From assembly GCA_959603585.1 (NCBI GenBank), contig CAUGYD010000011.1, positions 1 to 57,486 of the forward strand: a stretch of DNA of 57,486 nucleotides, in the 5' to 3' direction. The translations under genes and the position numbers were made by a program. The notes under the pieces were generated by a model. It did no database searches. It was given only the letters and a program-made list of their open reading frames with translations, and was not told where the DNA came from. The DNA is from Scatosoma sp900555925. GTDB taxonomy: Bacteria; Bacillota; Clostridia; Christensenellales; Borkfalkiaceae. Shown in pieces: positions 26,847-35,152 of this stretch. Positions within the stretch are counted from its first letter, which is position 1. Each line of letters begins with the position of its first letter.

Positions 26847-28040
26847 ATGACGCAAAATCTACTCGTCGATGTCGGCGAGATGCTCAAAGGGTTATGGGAA
26901 TCTTCCGGGCTCGCAAACGGAACATGGCAGAATTATGTCATGCTTTTGATTTCCTTTATTCTTTTTTATCTCGCGATTGTCAAAAAATTTGAGCCGTTAT
27001 TGCTCCTGCCCATTGCGTTCGGTATGTTTCTCATTAATATTCCGGGCGCCTACGACGTTTTGTGGGGGACTTATCCCGAGGGCGTCGAACATACTTATGA
27101 AAACGTTCAGTCAAGGGGCCTTTTATGGTACCTTTTCTACGGCGTACAAAACGTTATTTATCCGCCGCTTATTTTCTTGGGAATCGGCGCAATGACCGAT
27201 TTCGGACCGCTCATTTCCAATCCTAAGAGTATGTTAATCGGCGCAGCTGCTCAGCTCGGCGTTTTTGTTGCGCTCATTTTGGCAGTCGTACTCGGTTTCG
27301 ACCTCGCGGCGGCTTGCTCTATTGCAATTATTGGCGGCGCGGACGGTCCTACAGCGCTGTATGTGACGCAGATGTTATCGAAGTTTACGAATGAGGATTT
27401 GCTCTCCGCAATAGCGATTGCAGCCTATTCGTATATGGCTCTTATCCCAATCATTCAGAAGCCTTTGATGAGATTGCTCGTTCCCAAGAAAGAAAGAGCA
27501 ATCAAGATGAAGCAGCTCCGTACGGTCAGTAAGTTGGAGAAAATTATATTCCCCATTCTCGTGACATTGGTGGTCGGTATTTTGCTTCCCGACGCTATGC
27601 CGCTTCTCGGTATGCTGATGCTTGGAAATATTTTGCGCGAATCGGGCGTGGCGGAACGTCTTTCTTCTCAGGCACAGAACGGACTCATGAATACGGTGAC
27701 GATCTTTCTCGGCGTCTGCGTCGGGTGCAAGGCTTTCGGCGGCGTATTCCTGACTTGGTCTACGATTAAAATTATTCTTCTCGGGTTGTTTGCTTTCGTA
27801 TTCGGTACGATCGGCGGCCTTTTGATGGGCAGACTGATGTGCAAACTTTCCAAGGGAAAAATTAATCCGTTGATCGGGAGCGCGGGTGTTTCTGCCGTTC
27901 CGATGGCGGCCCGTATTTCTGAGGACGTGGGACGGGAATCTGATCCGAGTAATCATTTGTTGATGCACGCGATGGGGCCGAATGTGGCAGGCGTCATCGG
28001 TTCGGCGATTGCCGCGGGCTTCCTCTTATCGCTGTTCTAA
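26847..28040 (+). CDS. Sodium-pumping decarboxylase beta subunit (OadB/MmdB/GcdB)
   Basis: 397 residues, polytopic, with around nine to eleven hydrophobic segments. The signature IIGGADGPTALYV (conserved Asp for Na+ and carboxybiotin decarboxylation) and the C-terminal SAVPMAARISEDVGRESDP/NHLLMHAMGPNVAGVIGSA region are intact. It decarboxylates carboxybiotin and couples this to Na+ export across the cytoplasmic membrane. It is placed between the biotin carrier and the OadA-type gene. Confidence 0.95.
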   Translation: MTQNLLVDVGEMLKGLWESSGLANGTWQNYVMLLISFILFYLAIVKKFEPLLLLPIAFGMFLINIPGAYDVLWGTYPEGVEHTYENVQSRGLLWYLFYGVQNVIYPPLIFLGIGAMTDFGPLISNPKSMLIGAAAQLGVFVALILAVVLGFDLAAACSIAIIGGADGPTALYVTQMLSKFTNEDLLSAIAIAAYSYMALIPIIQKPLMRLLVPKKERAIKMKQLRTVSKLEKIIFPILVTLVVGILLPDAMPLLGMLMLGNILRESGVAERLSSQAQNGLMNTVTIFLGVCVGCKAFGGVFLTWSTIKIILLGLFAFVFGTIGGLLMGRLMCKLSKGKINPLIGSAGVSAVPMAARISEDVGRESDPSNHLLMHAMGPNVAGVIGSAIAAGFLLSLF

Positions 28041-28060
28041 TAAGGAGATAAAAAACGATT

Positions 28061-29482
28061 ATGGAAATAAAAACTGAAAACAGAAAAGTATTGATTACGG
28101 AAACAATTTTGCGCGATGCGCATCAGTCTCAGGCTGCAACAAGAATGCGGCTGGACGAAATGCTTCCCGTTTTGGAACAGCTGGACGATATCGGCTATTA
28201 TTCCCTCGAAGCTTGGGGCGGAGCAACCTTTGACTCCTGTCTCCGTTTCCTTAATGAGGACCCTTGGGAGAGATTGAGAACGCTGAGAGCTCACCTCAAA
28301 AAGACGCCCATTCAAATGTTGCTCAGAGGGCAAAATCTTTTGGGGTATCGTCATTATGCCGATGATCTCGTCGAAAAATTCGTGGAAAAATCTATCGAAA
28401 ACGGCGTCGGCGTCGTCCGTGTTTTCGATGCATTGAACGATCCCAGAAATCTTGAAACCTCCATGAAGGCGATTAAGAAATACGGCGGAGTCTGCGAAGC
28501 GACGATTTGCTATACGACCGGCCCCGTATATACGAAAGAGTATTTCGTAAAGCTCGGTAAACAGCTCGAAGATATGGGCGCGGATAATATCTGTCTGAAA
28601 GATATGGCAAACCTCTTGCTTCCTTTCGATACGTATGAACTCGTCAAAGCGCTCAAACAGGAGCTCCGCCCTGAAACCAAACTGCATCTGCATACGCACA
28701 ATACGACGGGCACGGGCGACATGGTCTATCTTATGGCGATTCTGGCGGGAGTGGATATTGTCGATACGGCACTTTCTCCTCTCGGAAACGGCACTTCGCA
28801 GCCTGCTACCGAGCCGTTGGTGGCAACCTTAAAGGGAACGGGCTATGATACGGGCATAGAAATTGCGAAATTGCTTCCGATCGTACAGCATTTCAAGAAA
28901 GTGGAAAAGAGGTTGAAGGACGACGGTATTCTCACCGATAAAGTGAAGGGAATCGACGTCAATACGCTCATTTATCAGGTTCCGGGAGGAATGTTGTCCA
29001 ATCTTATCAATCAGCTTAAAAAAGCAGGAAAGGAAGATAAGTTGATGGAATGTCTCGCGGAAGTCCCCAACGTGAGAAAGGATTGCGGTTATCCGCCGTT
29101 GGTTACTCCTTCCTCTCAGATTGTCGGGACGCAGGCGGTTCTCAATGTCATCATGGGAGAGCGCTATAAAATGGTGACGAAAGAGACGAAAGATCTTTTC
29201 GCCGGTAAATACGGGAAACTCCCGATGCCCATCAATGAAGAAGTGGCTAAGAAGGTATTGGGCGATACGAAGCGCATTACTTATCGTCCGGCCGACGACT
29301 TGAAGCCCGAATATGAGGATATCAAGAAGAAGGTTATCGAAATGGGGTATTATGAGAAAGAAGAAGATGTTCTTTCCTATGCCGTATTCGAACAGGTGGC
29401 TGAGAATTTCTTCAAATGGAGAGAAGCGCAGAAAGACGGTGTCGACAGAGATCTTGCCAAGGGAAATGTTTATCCCGTCTGA
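28061..29482 (+). CDS. OadA/PycB-type carboxyltransferase (oxaloacetate/pyruvate side)
   Basis: 473 residues. An HMGL-like TIM barrel with ETILRDAHQSQAATRM, a metal-binding Asp, ICLKDMANLLLP with the lysine that is carboxylated in this family, and LHLHTHNTTGTG with the metal-binding His pair. The conserved carboxylase domain follows. There is no biotin domain fused at the C-terminus, so it must use the separate carrier. It transfers carboxyl between oxaloacetate and biotin, or the reverse on pyruvate. Last gene of the operon; a terminator follows at 29502. Confidence 0.93.
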   Translation: MEIKTENRKVLITETILRDAHQSQAATRMRLDEMLPVLEQLDDIGYYSLEAWGGATFDSCLRFLNEDPWERLRTLRAHLKKTPIQMLLRGQNLLGYRHYADDLVEKFVEKSIENGVGVVRVFDALNDPRNLETSMKAIKKYGGVCEATICYTTGPVYTKEYFVKLGKQLEDMGADNICLKDMANLLLPFDTYELVKALKQELRPETKLHLHTHNTTGTGDMVYLMAILAGVDIVDTALSPLGNGTSQPATEPLVATLKGTGYDTGIEIAKLLPIVQHFKKVEKRLKDDGILTDKVKGIDVNTLIYQVPGGMLSNLINQLKKAGKEDKLMECLAEVPNVRKDCGYPPLVTPSSQIVGTQAVLNVIMGERYKMVTKETKDLFAGKYGKLPMPINEEVAKKVLGDTKRITYRPADDLKPEYEDIKKKVIEMGYYEKEEDVLSYAVFEQVAENFFKWREAQKDGVDRDLAKGNVYPV

Positions 29483-29501
29483 AAAAATTGCATGAATTAA
29501 A

Positions 29502-29537
29502 AATTTCGGCGCAGGATTTCCGCGCCGAAATTCTTTG
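29502..29537 (+). terminator. Intrinsic terminator of the decarboxylase operon
   Basis: AATTTCGGCGC (29502-29512) pairs perfectly with GCGCCGAAATT (29522-29532), followed by CTTTGTGTT. The rest of the gap to 29716 shows no gene. Confidence 0.82.
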
Positions 29538-29716
29538 TGTTACAGAGAATTTTCAAAGACCTTAAATAATTCCTCCGTAGTATAGGGGAAACTGGCAAAT
29601 CATTGTGCGTCAGAGAAAGATAGCAAAAAGTACTAAAGCGAAATCAAAAAACGAAAGAAAACCAATCCTCGTTTTTTCGCGGTAAAGTATCGGTCAAAAG
29701 AATAAAAGGTATAACA

Positions 29717-30958
29717 ATGAAAAAGGTGTGCATCGTCGGCGGAGGCGCCGCGGGACTTATGGCGGCTTACGCCGCCGCCAAAAACGGCAATGACGTTCTT
29801 CTTTTTGAAAAGAACGAAAAATTGGGAAAAAAAATCTACATTACGGGAAAGGGACGCTGTAATATTACCAACGACATTTCTCCCGACGAATTTTTGGAAA
29901 ATGTCGTCCGCGGCCGAAAATTTCTTACGGGCGCCGTTTGGTCTTTCCCTCCCAAAAGCGTTATGGAATTTTTTATCTCTCACGGTCTGCCCCTTAAAAC
30001 CGAACGCGGAGGCCGAGTCTTTCCCGTTTCCGACCACGCGAGCGATGTTACCAAAACTTTGGAAAAAGCCTGTCGTTCGGTCGGAGTTCAATTTTTGCTC
30101 AATGAAAAAGTTGTCTGTTTACAAACTTCTATGTCTGACGTAGATATTATGCCTCGCATAGTAGCTGTAAGGACGGAAAAGGGAAAATACGAATGCGGGG
30201 AAGCAATCGTCTGTACGGGCGGGTTGAGCTATCCTTCGACGGGTTCGACGGGGGACGGTTATCGGTTTGCCGACGAGGCGGGACTGCGCGTGACGGATTT
30301 ACGGCCGGGGCTTTGCGGAATCGAATTGAAAGGAGCTCTTTTCAAGGATTTGCAGGGACTGTCTTTGAAAAATGTTGCCTTAAAAGCGAAAAACGGCAAA
30401 AAGTTGATTTATGACGGGTTCGGGGAGATGCTTTTTACGCATTTCGGAATATCGGGGCCGTTGGTGCTCTCTCTTTCCAGCCTGATCAATCGCCTCGACT
30501 TAAAAAACGTGATTCTGGAACTGGATTTGAAGCCCGCGCTCGACAGACAGACGTTGGATAAACGAATTTTAAGAGATTTTGAAAAATACAAGAATCGGCA
30601 TATCGATAATGCCATGTCGGATTTATTGCCGCAGAAAATGATTTCGGCGGTGTTGGCCGCAAGCGGGATTTCAGAGAAAAAAAACGTGAATGTTCTCACG
30701 AAAGAGGAGCGCGGGAAATTATTGAATACATTGAAAGGATTTCCCTTACAGCCCGCAGGGTTAAGGGATTTCCGCGAAGCGATCATTACTTCCGGCGGAG
30801 TGGATTTGTCCGAGATCGATCCGCGCACAATGGAAGCGAAAAAGGTAAAGGGATTGCGCTTTTGCGGAGAGGTGTTGGACGCGGATGCTTTTACGGGCGG
30901 CTATAATCTCCAAATTGCCTTTTTGACGGGATATGCGGCGGGAAACAGCATAAGATAA
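29717..30958 (+). CDS. BaiN/HI0933-family FAD-dependent oxidoreductase
   Basis: 413 residues. The N-terminal dinucleotide-binding motif VGGGAAGLMAAYAAAKNG, then KLGKKIYITGKGRCNITN and, further on, GGLSYPSTGSTGDGY and the C-terminal GGVDLSEIDPRTMEAK and GGYNLQIAFLTGYAAG are characteristic of the HI0933/YhiN/BaiN group. Members bind FAD. BaiN itself is linked to bile-acid ring reduction, but most members have no known substrate and that role should not be assumed here. Monocistronic by spacing. Confidence 0.9.
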   Translation: MKKVCIVGGGAAGLMAAYAAAKNGNDVLLFEKNEKLGKKIYITGKGRCNITNDISPDEFLENVVRGRKFLTGAVWSFPPKSVMEFFISHGLPLKTERGGRVFPVSDHASDVTKTLEKACRSVGVQFLLNEKVVCLQTSMSDVDIMPRIVAVRTEKGKYECGEAIVCTGGLSYPSTGSTGDGYRFADEAGLRVTDLRPGLCGIELKGALFKDLQGLSLKNVALKAKNGKKLIYDGFGEMLFTHFGISGPLVLSLSSLINRLDLKNVILELDLKPALDRQTLDKRILRDFEKYKNRHIDNAMSDLLPQKMISAVLAASGISEKKNVNVLTKEERGKLLNTLKGFPLQPAGLRDFREAIITSGGVDLSEIDPRTMEAKKVKGLRFCGEVLDADAFTGGYNLQIAFLTGYAAGNSIR

Positions 30959-31123
30959 AATTGAGGAAGGAGTAAAACTCGTCCTCAGTTTTCTCTTGAC
31001 GACAAATAGAAATTCTTTTTGTGAATATATTGATTATGCTGAATGTTTTTTCGGGAAGAATTCTGTTCTATCGAAAAATGTCGCTCAAAAGGATAAAACC
31101 TTTTTGCTCTTTAAGTAAAAGGC

Positions 31124-31152
31124 TTGACGGATTTTATTTTTACGTATATAAT
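31124..31152 (+). promoter_or_regulatory. Promoter of the aroH-cmk/plsC/ispH operon
   Basis: TTGACG (31124-31129) and TATAAT (31147-31152) with a 17-base spacer. The gene begins at 31198 after AGAGGAG. The long upstream frame from 31021 crosses this promoter and is not coding. Confidence 0.85.
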
Positions 31153-31197
31153 AAAACAAGACTCGATAATGGTATTTTCCGACACAGAGGAGAAAAA

Positions 31198-32205
31198 ATG
31201 ACGATAATTCGTGGAGCGACTACGATAGAAAGGGATTGTAAGGACGAAATTTTTTCGTCGGTGAAAGAGTTGGTCGATGAAATTTTTCGGGCAAATTTTC
31301 TGAAAAAAACAGAGGTGCGGTGTATTGTCTTTTCTTTGACCAAGGATATTCACGCTTACCATCCGGCAAAAGCGGCGCGGGAGGCCGGTTACGATTTTTG
31401 TCCGTTGTTTGCCTGCACGGAGCCGGAAATAGAAGGGGGGCTTCCGCTGTGTATCCGCACGATGATTTTTACGGAACACACCTTTTCGGCCAAACACATC
31501 TATCAGAAGGGAGCAAAAGTTTTGAGAAAAGATATTTCGTCAATCTATAATATCGCTTTGGACGGCCCCGCGGGGAGCGGAAAGAGCACGATAGCAAAAA
31601 TTTTGGCTAGGGATTACGATATTCTCTATCTCGATACGGGAGCGATGTACCGTGCCTGCGCTCTGAAAGCGTTAAAGGAAGGAATCGAGGTAAAGGACGC
31701 CGCAAAAGTCGGAAAAATGCTGGAAAATTTAGATTTGAGCGTCGAATACCAAGACGGGAAGCAACATACTTTTTTAGACGGAAAAGACGTTTCCGAAGAG
31801 ATTCGCAGGAATGAAGTTTCCATGGCCGCCTCCGATATTTCCGCACTCAAATCGGTGCGGGAGAAAATGGTGGAAATGCAGCGGGAAATCGCAAAAAAGA
31901 CTTCCTGCGTACTCGACGGTCGGGATATAGGTTCTTTTGTCCTTCCCGATGCGAAGTTCAAGTTTTACGTTACGGCGGACAGTCGCGTTCGCGCGGAGAG
32001 GCGATATAAAGAATTGCTCGGGCGCGGGCAAAAAGTCGATTTCGAAACTTTACACGAGGAAATCGTCAGAAGGGATAAGCAAGATTCCGAACGGGAATTT
32101 TCGCCTTTGAAAATTGCCGACGACGCCATAGTAGTGGATACTTCCGATCTCGGAATAGACGAGGTCGTCGCAAAGATCAAATCCCTTATACAATCGAGAA
32201 TATAG
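31198..32205 (+). CDS. cmk: Chorismate mutase (AroH type) fused to cytidylate kinase
   Basis: 335 residues. Residues 1 to about 115 match the AroH family: RGATTIERDCKDEI at the start, VFSLTKDIHAYHPAKAAREAG, and CTEPEIEGGLPLCIRTMI with the active-site Glu and Arg. This domain converts chorismate to prephenate. From about residue 118 the protein is a cytidylate kinase: Walker A GPAGSGKST, LDTGAMYRA, LDGRDIGSFVLPDA and the RRDKQDSERE lid region. It phosphorylates CMP/dCMP with ATP. ATG 31198 has AGAGGAG upstream. I do not know this fusion as a common arrangement. The order cmk-plsC-ispH downstream is usual in Clostridia. Confidence 0.9.
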   Translation: MTIIRGATTIERDCKDEIFSSVKELVDEIFRANFLKKTEVRCIVFSLTKDIHAYHPAKAAREAGYDFCPLFACTEPEIEGGLPLCIRTMIFTEHTFSAKHIYQKGAKVLRKDISSIYNIALDGPAGSGKSTIAKILARDYDILYLDTGAMYRACALKALKEGIEVKDAAKVGKMLENLDLSVEYQDGKQHTFLDGKDVSEEIRRNEVSMAASDISALKSVREKMVEMQREIAKKTSCVLDGRDIGSFVLPDAKFKFYVTADSRVRAERRYKELLGRGQKVDFETLHEEIVRRDKQDSEREFSPLKIADDAIVVDTSDLGIDEVVAKIKSLIQSRI

Positions 32206-32237
32206 CTTGATTTTAGGCATAAAGAGGAAATTTGTTT

Positions 32238-32963
32238 ATGGAAGAAAAGCACGTTTCAGAGGACGGAAAGAAAAGAAAAGAACCCAAAAAGAAAAGGTCC
32301 GTAACAGTCCCCGCGAATAAAAAGGGACGTCATATAATGGGGCTTTTGAATGTTCTGCGCGTTATCGTCATTCCTATTTTTTGGTTGTGTCTGCCGTTTC
32401 GGTTTTACGGCAAGAGAAAAGTTGCGGACGGGGCTTGCGTTTATATCGGCAATCATTATCGGATATGGGACGTCATTTATCCCGCGAGCACTACCTGGGA
32501 AGGAATTCATTACATTTCCAAAAAATCGGTGGTGCATAACTGGTTCATGGGTTTTTTCTGCAAGCACCTTAAAGCTATAGAAGTCAATCGGGACGGCAGC
32601 GACGTACGCGCGATTATGGATTCCTTAAAATGTTTGAAAAACGGCGAGAAAATCTGTATTTTTCCCGAAGGCACGAGGAATAAGACGAATGCGGATATGT
32701 TGCCGTTCAAATCGGGAGCTTCCGTCATGGCGATTAAAGCGCGGGTTCCCATCGTTCCCATTATGCAGTATAAGAAGCCGAAGCCCTTCCTCCTCAATCA
32801 TATCCTTATCGGAGAGCCGTTTGAATTTACGGAATATTACGATAAAAAACTGACGGACGAACTCATACGGGAAGCGGACGAAAAGCTGAGGGAAAAACTC
32901 TTGGAAATGCGCCGCGAACATGCGGAATTTTTGGCGTCGAAGAAAAGGAGAAAAAAAGCCTGA
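32238..32963 (+). CDS. plsC: 1-acylglycerol-3-phosphate O-acyltransferase (PlsC)
   Basis: 241 residues. The catalytic HX4D motif appears as NHYRIWD and the glycerol-phosphate-binding motif as FPEGTRNKT, followed by VPIVPIMQY. It acylates lysophosphatidic acid at the membrane during phospholipid synthesis. A hydrophilic, Lys-rich N-terminal extension (about 30 residues) precedes the amphipathic part. ATG 32238 is chosen over the TTG two codons earlier. The next gene starts directly after the stop. Confidence 0.92.
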   Translation: MEEKHVSEDGKKRKEPKKKRSVTVPANKKGRHIMGLLNVLRVIVIPIFWLCLPFRFYGKRKVADGACVYIGNHYRIWDVIYPASTTWEGIHYISKKSVVHNWFMGFFCKHLKAIEVNRDGSDVRAIMDSLKCLKNGEKICIFPEGTRNKTNADMLPFKSGASVMAIKARVPIVPIMQYKKPKPFLLNHILIGEPFEFTEYYDKKLTDELIREADEKLREKLLEMRREHAEFLASKKRRKKA

Positions 32964-35033
32964 ATGGAAATTCTGGTAGCAAAGAGCGGCGGCTTTTGCC
33001 GCGGCGTAAAAAAGGCGGTGGATACCGCCTTGACGATAGATCCCGAAAATACCTATATTTACGGAGAAATCATTCACAATAAAGAAGTAGTGGATACGAT
33101 CACGAAACGGGGGATCATCACCGTAGATTCGCTTTCTGAGGTTCCCGACGGAGCGACGCTCATCATCCGTTCACACGGAGCGGCAAAAAAAGTCTTTGAC
33201 GAATGTGCAGACCGCGGCATTAAAGTTGTGGATTGTACGTGCGAATTCGTACGCCGCACGCAGCGGATTGCCGACGAGCAGCACCGCGCGGGAAACACGG
33301 TTATTATCATAGGAGAACGGACTCACCCTGAGGTAATCGGCATAAACGGCTGGTGTGAGGAGCAAGCGTATATTTTCGCCTCCGAAGACGACGATTTTTC
33401 CGTTTTGCCCGAAAAAAAGTGCTGTGTAGTGGCACAAACGACCTTTTCAAAGGAAAAATTTGAAAAAATTATTAAAATTATTAAAGATAGACGGGGAAAA
33501 ACAGTTGAAGTTTTTGAAACAATTTGCTATACTACTATAGGACGTCAAAATGAAGCAGGGGAACTCGCGAAACAGTGCGACGCAATGCTGGTTATCGGCG
33601 GCTTGAACAGCAGCAATACCAACAAGCTGTACGATATCTGTGCGAAGTATTGTTCCAATGTGTTCCGTATGCGGAATTCAGACGATCTTGATTATCATAA
33701 AATCAAAAGATTTAAAAAGGTAGGTATTGTTACGGGTGCCAGCACCCCTAACGCGCAAACTCAGGAGGTTCTCTTAAAGATGGAAGGAATGGAAACAGAA
33801 GCAAAAGCGACGATGGAAGAAGTTGTCGCGAACATGGACAATCAGCCGAAGTTCAAAAAAGGACAGCTGATTACGGCTACGATTTCGTCGGCGGACGATT
33901 CGGGAATTGCGGTATTGCTCCCTCTCGCAAAGAAGGAAGTGATTCTCGATAAAGACGAAGTGGACTGCGAAAATTATAATAAAGACGATTTCGCGGCCAA
34001 GGTCGGCGAGGAAATCGAATTGATGGTCGTGTCCGTGAATCCCGTCAAGCTCTCTCAGAAAATGATCAAGAAGGTCAAGGAAGAGGAAGCTATGCTCGCG
34101 GATATCGAAGCAGGTAAAGAGTTCGATATTCCCTGCACGGGATACAATAAGGGCGGTCTTACGGGCGAGCTCGGTTCCTATACGGTATTTGTTCCCGCAA
34201 GGGAAATCCGTTCGGGTTATGTAAAGGAACTCGAAAAATATGTGGGAAAGAAGCTGCGTCTTAAAATGCTCGAGATCAAGACGGAGAGAAGAAAGGAAAT
34301 CATCGCTTCTCAGCGCGTCATCATCGAGGAAGAAAAGGCCGCGAGAGAGGCTGCGAAAGCGGCAAAAGAAGCCGAATTTTTCGCAAACATTCACGTCGAC
34401 GATATCGTGGAAGGGAAAGTGGAAAGGGTCACATCCTTCGGCGCTTTCGTATCGGTGAACGGATTCGACTGCCTCGCTCACATTTCCGATCTTTCCTGGA
34501 CGGGGGTAAAAGCCGTCACCGACGTATTGGAAATCGGCAAGAAGTATCAGTTCAAGGTTTTGAAAATCGATACCGAAGCGAAGAAAGTTTCTATCGGCTA
34601 TAAACAGCTTCAGCCGCAGCCTTGGGACCTTGCTGCCGATAAGTATGCGGAAGGCGACGTCATTCACGGCAAAGTTGTCAGAATCGTTCCTTTCGGCGCG
34701 TTTATCGAAGTGGAAAAAGGCATCGACGGTCTCGTTCACGTTTCTCAGATTTCTCACGAGTTTTTAGAGAATCCGACGACAGCTTTGACGATCGGGGAAG
34801 AAATCGATGCAAAAATTTTGAAGCTTGATTGTGCAGAAAAAAAGATGACGCTTTCCATCAAGGCGTTGGAACCCAAGCCTGAAAATCTCGAAAGACGTCC
34901 GAGAGCCGCAAGAGGCGAATCCGAAGGCAGAGCGAAAAAGTTCTCCAAGGACAGACCTGCGGACGAATATACCGAATGGAACGAAGGCGGTATCGGCGGA
35001 GCTTCCATCGCCGAAATGCTTAAAAACTCCTGA
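32964..35033 (+). CDS. ispH: IspH (HMBPP reductase) fused to four S1 RNA-binding domains
   Basis: 689 residues. Residues 1-280 are IspH, the last enzyme of the MEP isoprenoid pathway. The cluster cysteines appear in SGGFCRGVKKAV, VVDCTCEFV and ETICYTTIGRQNEA, and the sequence GASTPNAQTQEV closes the domain. Residues about 298-640 carry four S1/OB repeats; the last two are canonical (GKVERVTSFGAFVSV and GKVVRIVPFGAFIEV). This bifunctional reductase/ribosomal protein S1 fusion is well known in Clostridia. It follows plsC without a gap. Confidence 0.96.
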   Translation: MEILVAKSGGFCRGVKKAVDTALTIDPENTYIYGEIIHNKEVVDTITKRGIITVDSLSEVPDGATLIIRSHGAAKKVFDECADRGIKVVDCTCEFVRRTQRIADEQHRAGNTVIIIGERTHPEVIGINGWCEEQAYIFASEDDDFSVLPEKKCCVVAQTTFSKEKFEKIIKIIKDRRGKTVEVFETICYTTIGRQNEAGELAKQCDAMLVIGGLNSSNTNKLYDICAKYCSNVFRMRNSDDLDYHKIKRFKKVGIVTGASTPNAQTQEVLLKMEGMETEAKATMEEVVANMDNQPKFKKGQLITATISSADDSGIAVLLPLAKKEVILDKDEVDCENYNKDDFAAKVGEEIELMVVSVNPVKLSQKMIKKVKEEEAMLADIEAGKEFDIPCTGYNKGGLTGELGSYTVFVPAREIRSGYVKELEKYVGKKLRLKMLEIKTERRKEIIASQRVIIEEEKAAREAAKAAKEAEFFANIHVDDIVEGKVERVTSFGAFVSVNGFDCLAHISDLSWTGVKAVTDVLEIGKKYQFKVLKIDTEAKKVSIGYKQLQPQPWDLAADKYAEGDVIHGKVVRIVPFGAFIEVEKGIDGLVHVSQISHEFLENPTTALTIGEEIDAKILKLDCAEKKMTLSIKALEPKPENLERRPRAARGESEGRAKKFSKDRPADEYTEWNEGGIGGASIAEMLKNS

Positions 35034-35063
35034 GTTTTTTCAAACAATACTTTGAAATAGATA

Positions 35064-35102
35064 AAAAGTCTGCTTTTGATACGATTAAAAGCAGACTTTT
35101 CT
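35064..35102 (+). terminator. Intrinsic terminator after ispH-S1
   Basis: AAAAGTCTGCTTTT (35064-35077) pairs with AAAAGCAGACTTTT (35087-35100). The flanking A and T runs make it potentially bidirectional. Confidence 0.88.
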
Positions 35103-35152
35103 GTTTATATATAATCGTTATAAAAATTACCTCGGAAAAGGAGATTTCAATT

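Noticed and set aside
29717..30958. Assigning a bile-acid role to the BaiN-like flavoprotein
   Set aside because: The HI0933/YhiN group is widespread and no other bile-acid gene is nearby.
31021..31197. 59-codon extension of the aroH-cmk protein
   Set aside because: It covers the TTGACG/TATAAT promoter; the AroH family begins at the ATG at 31198.
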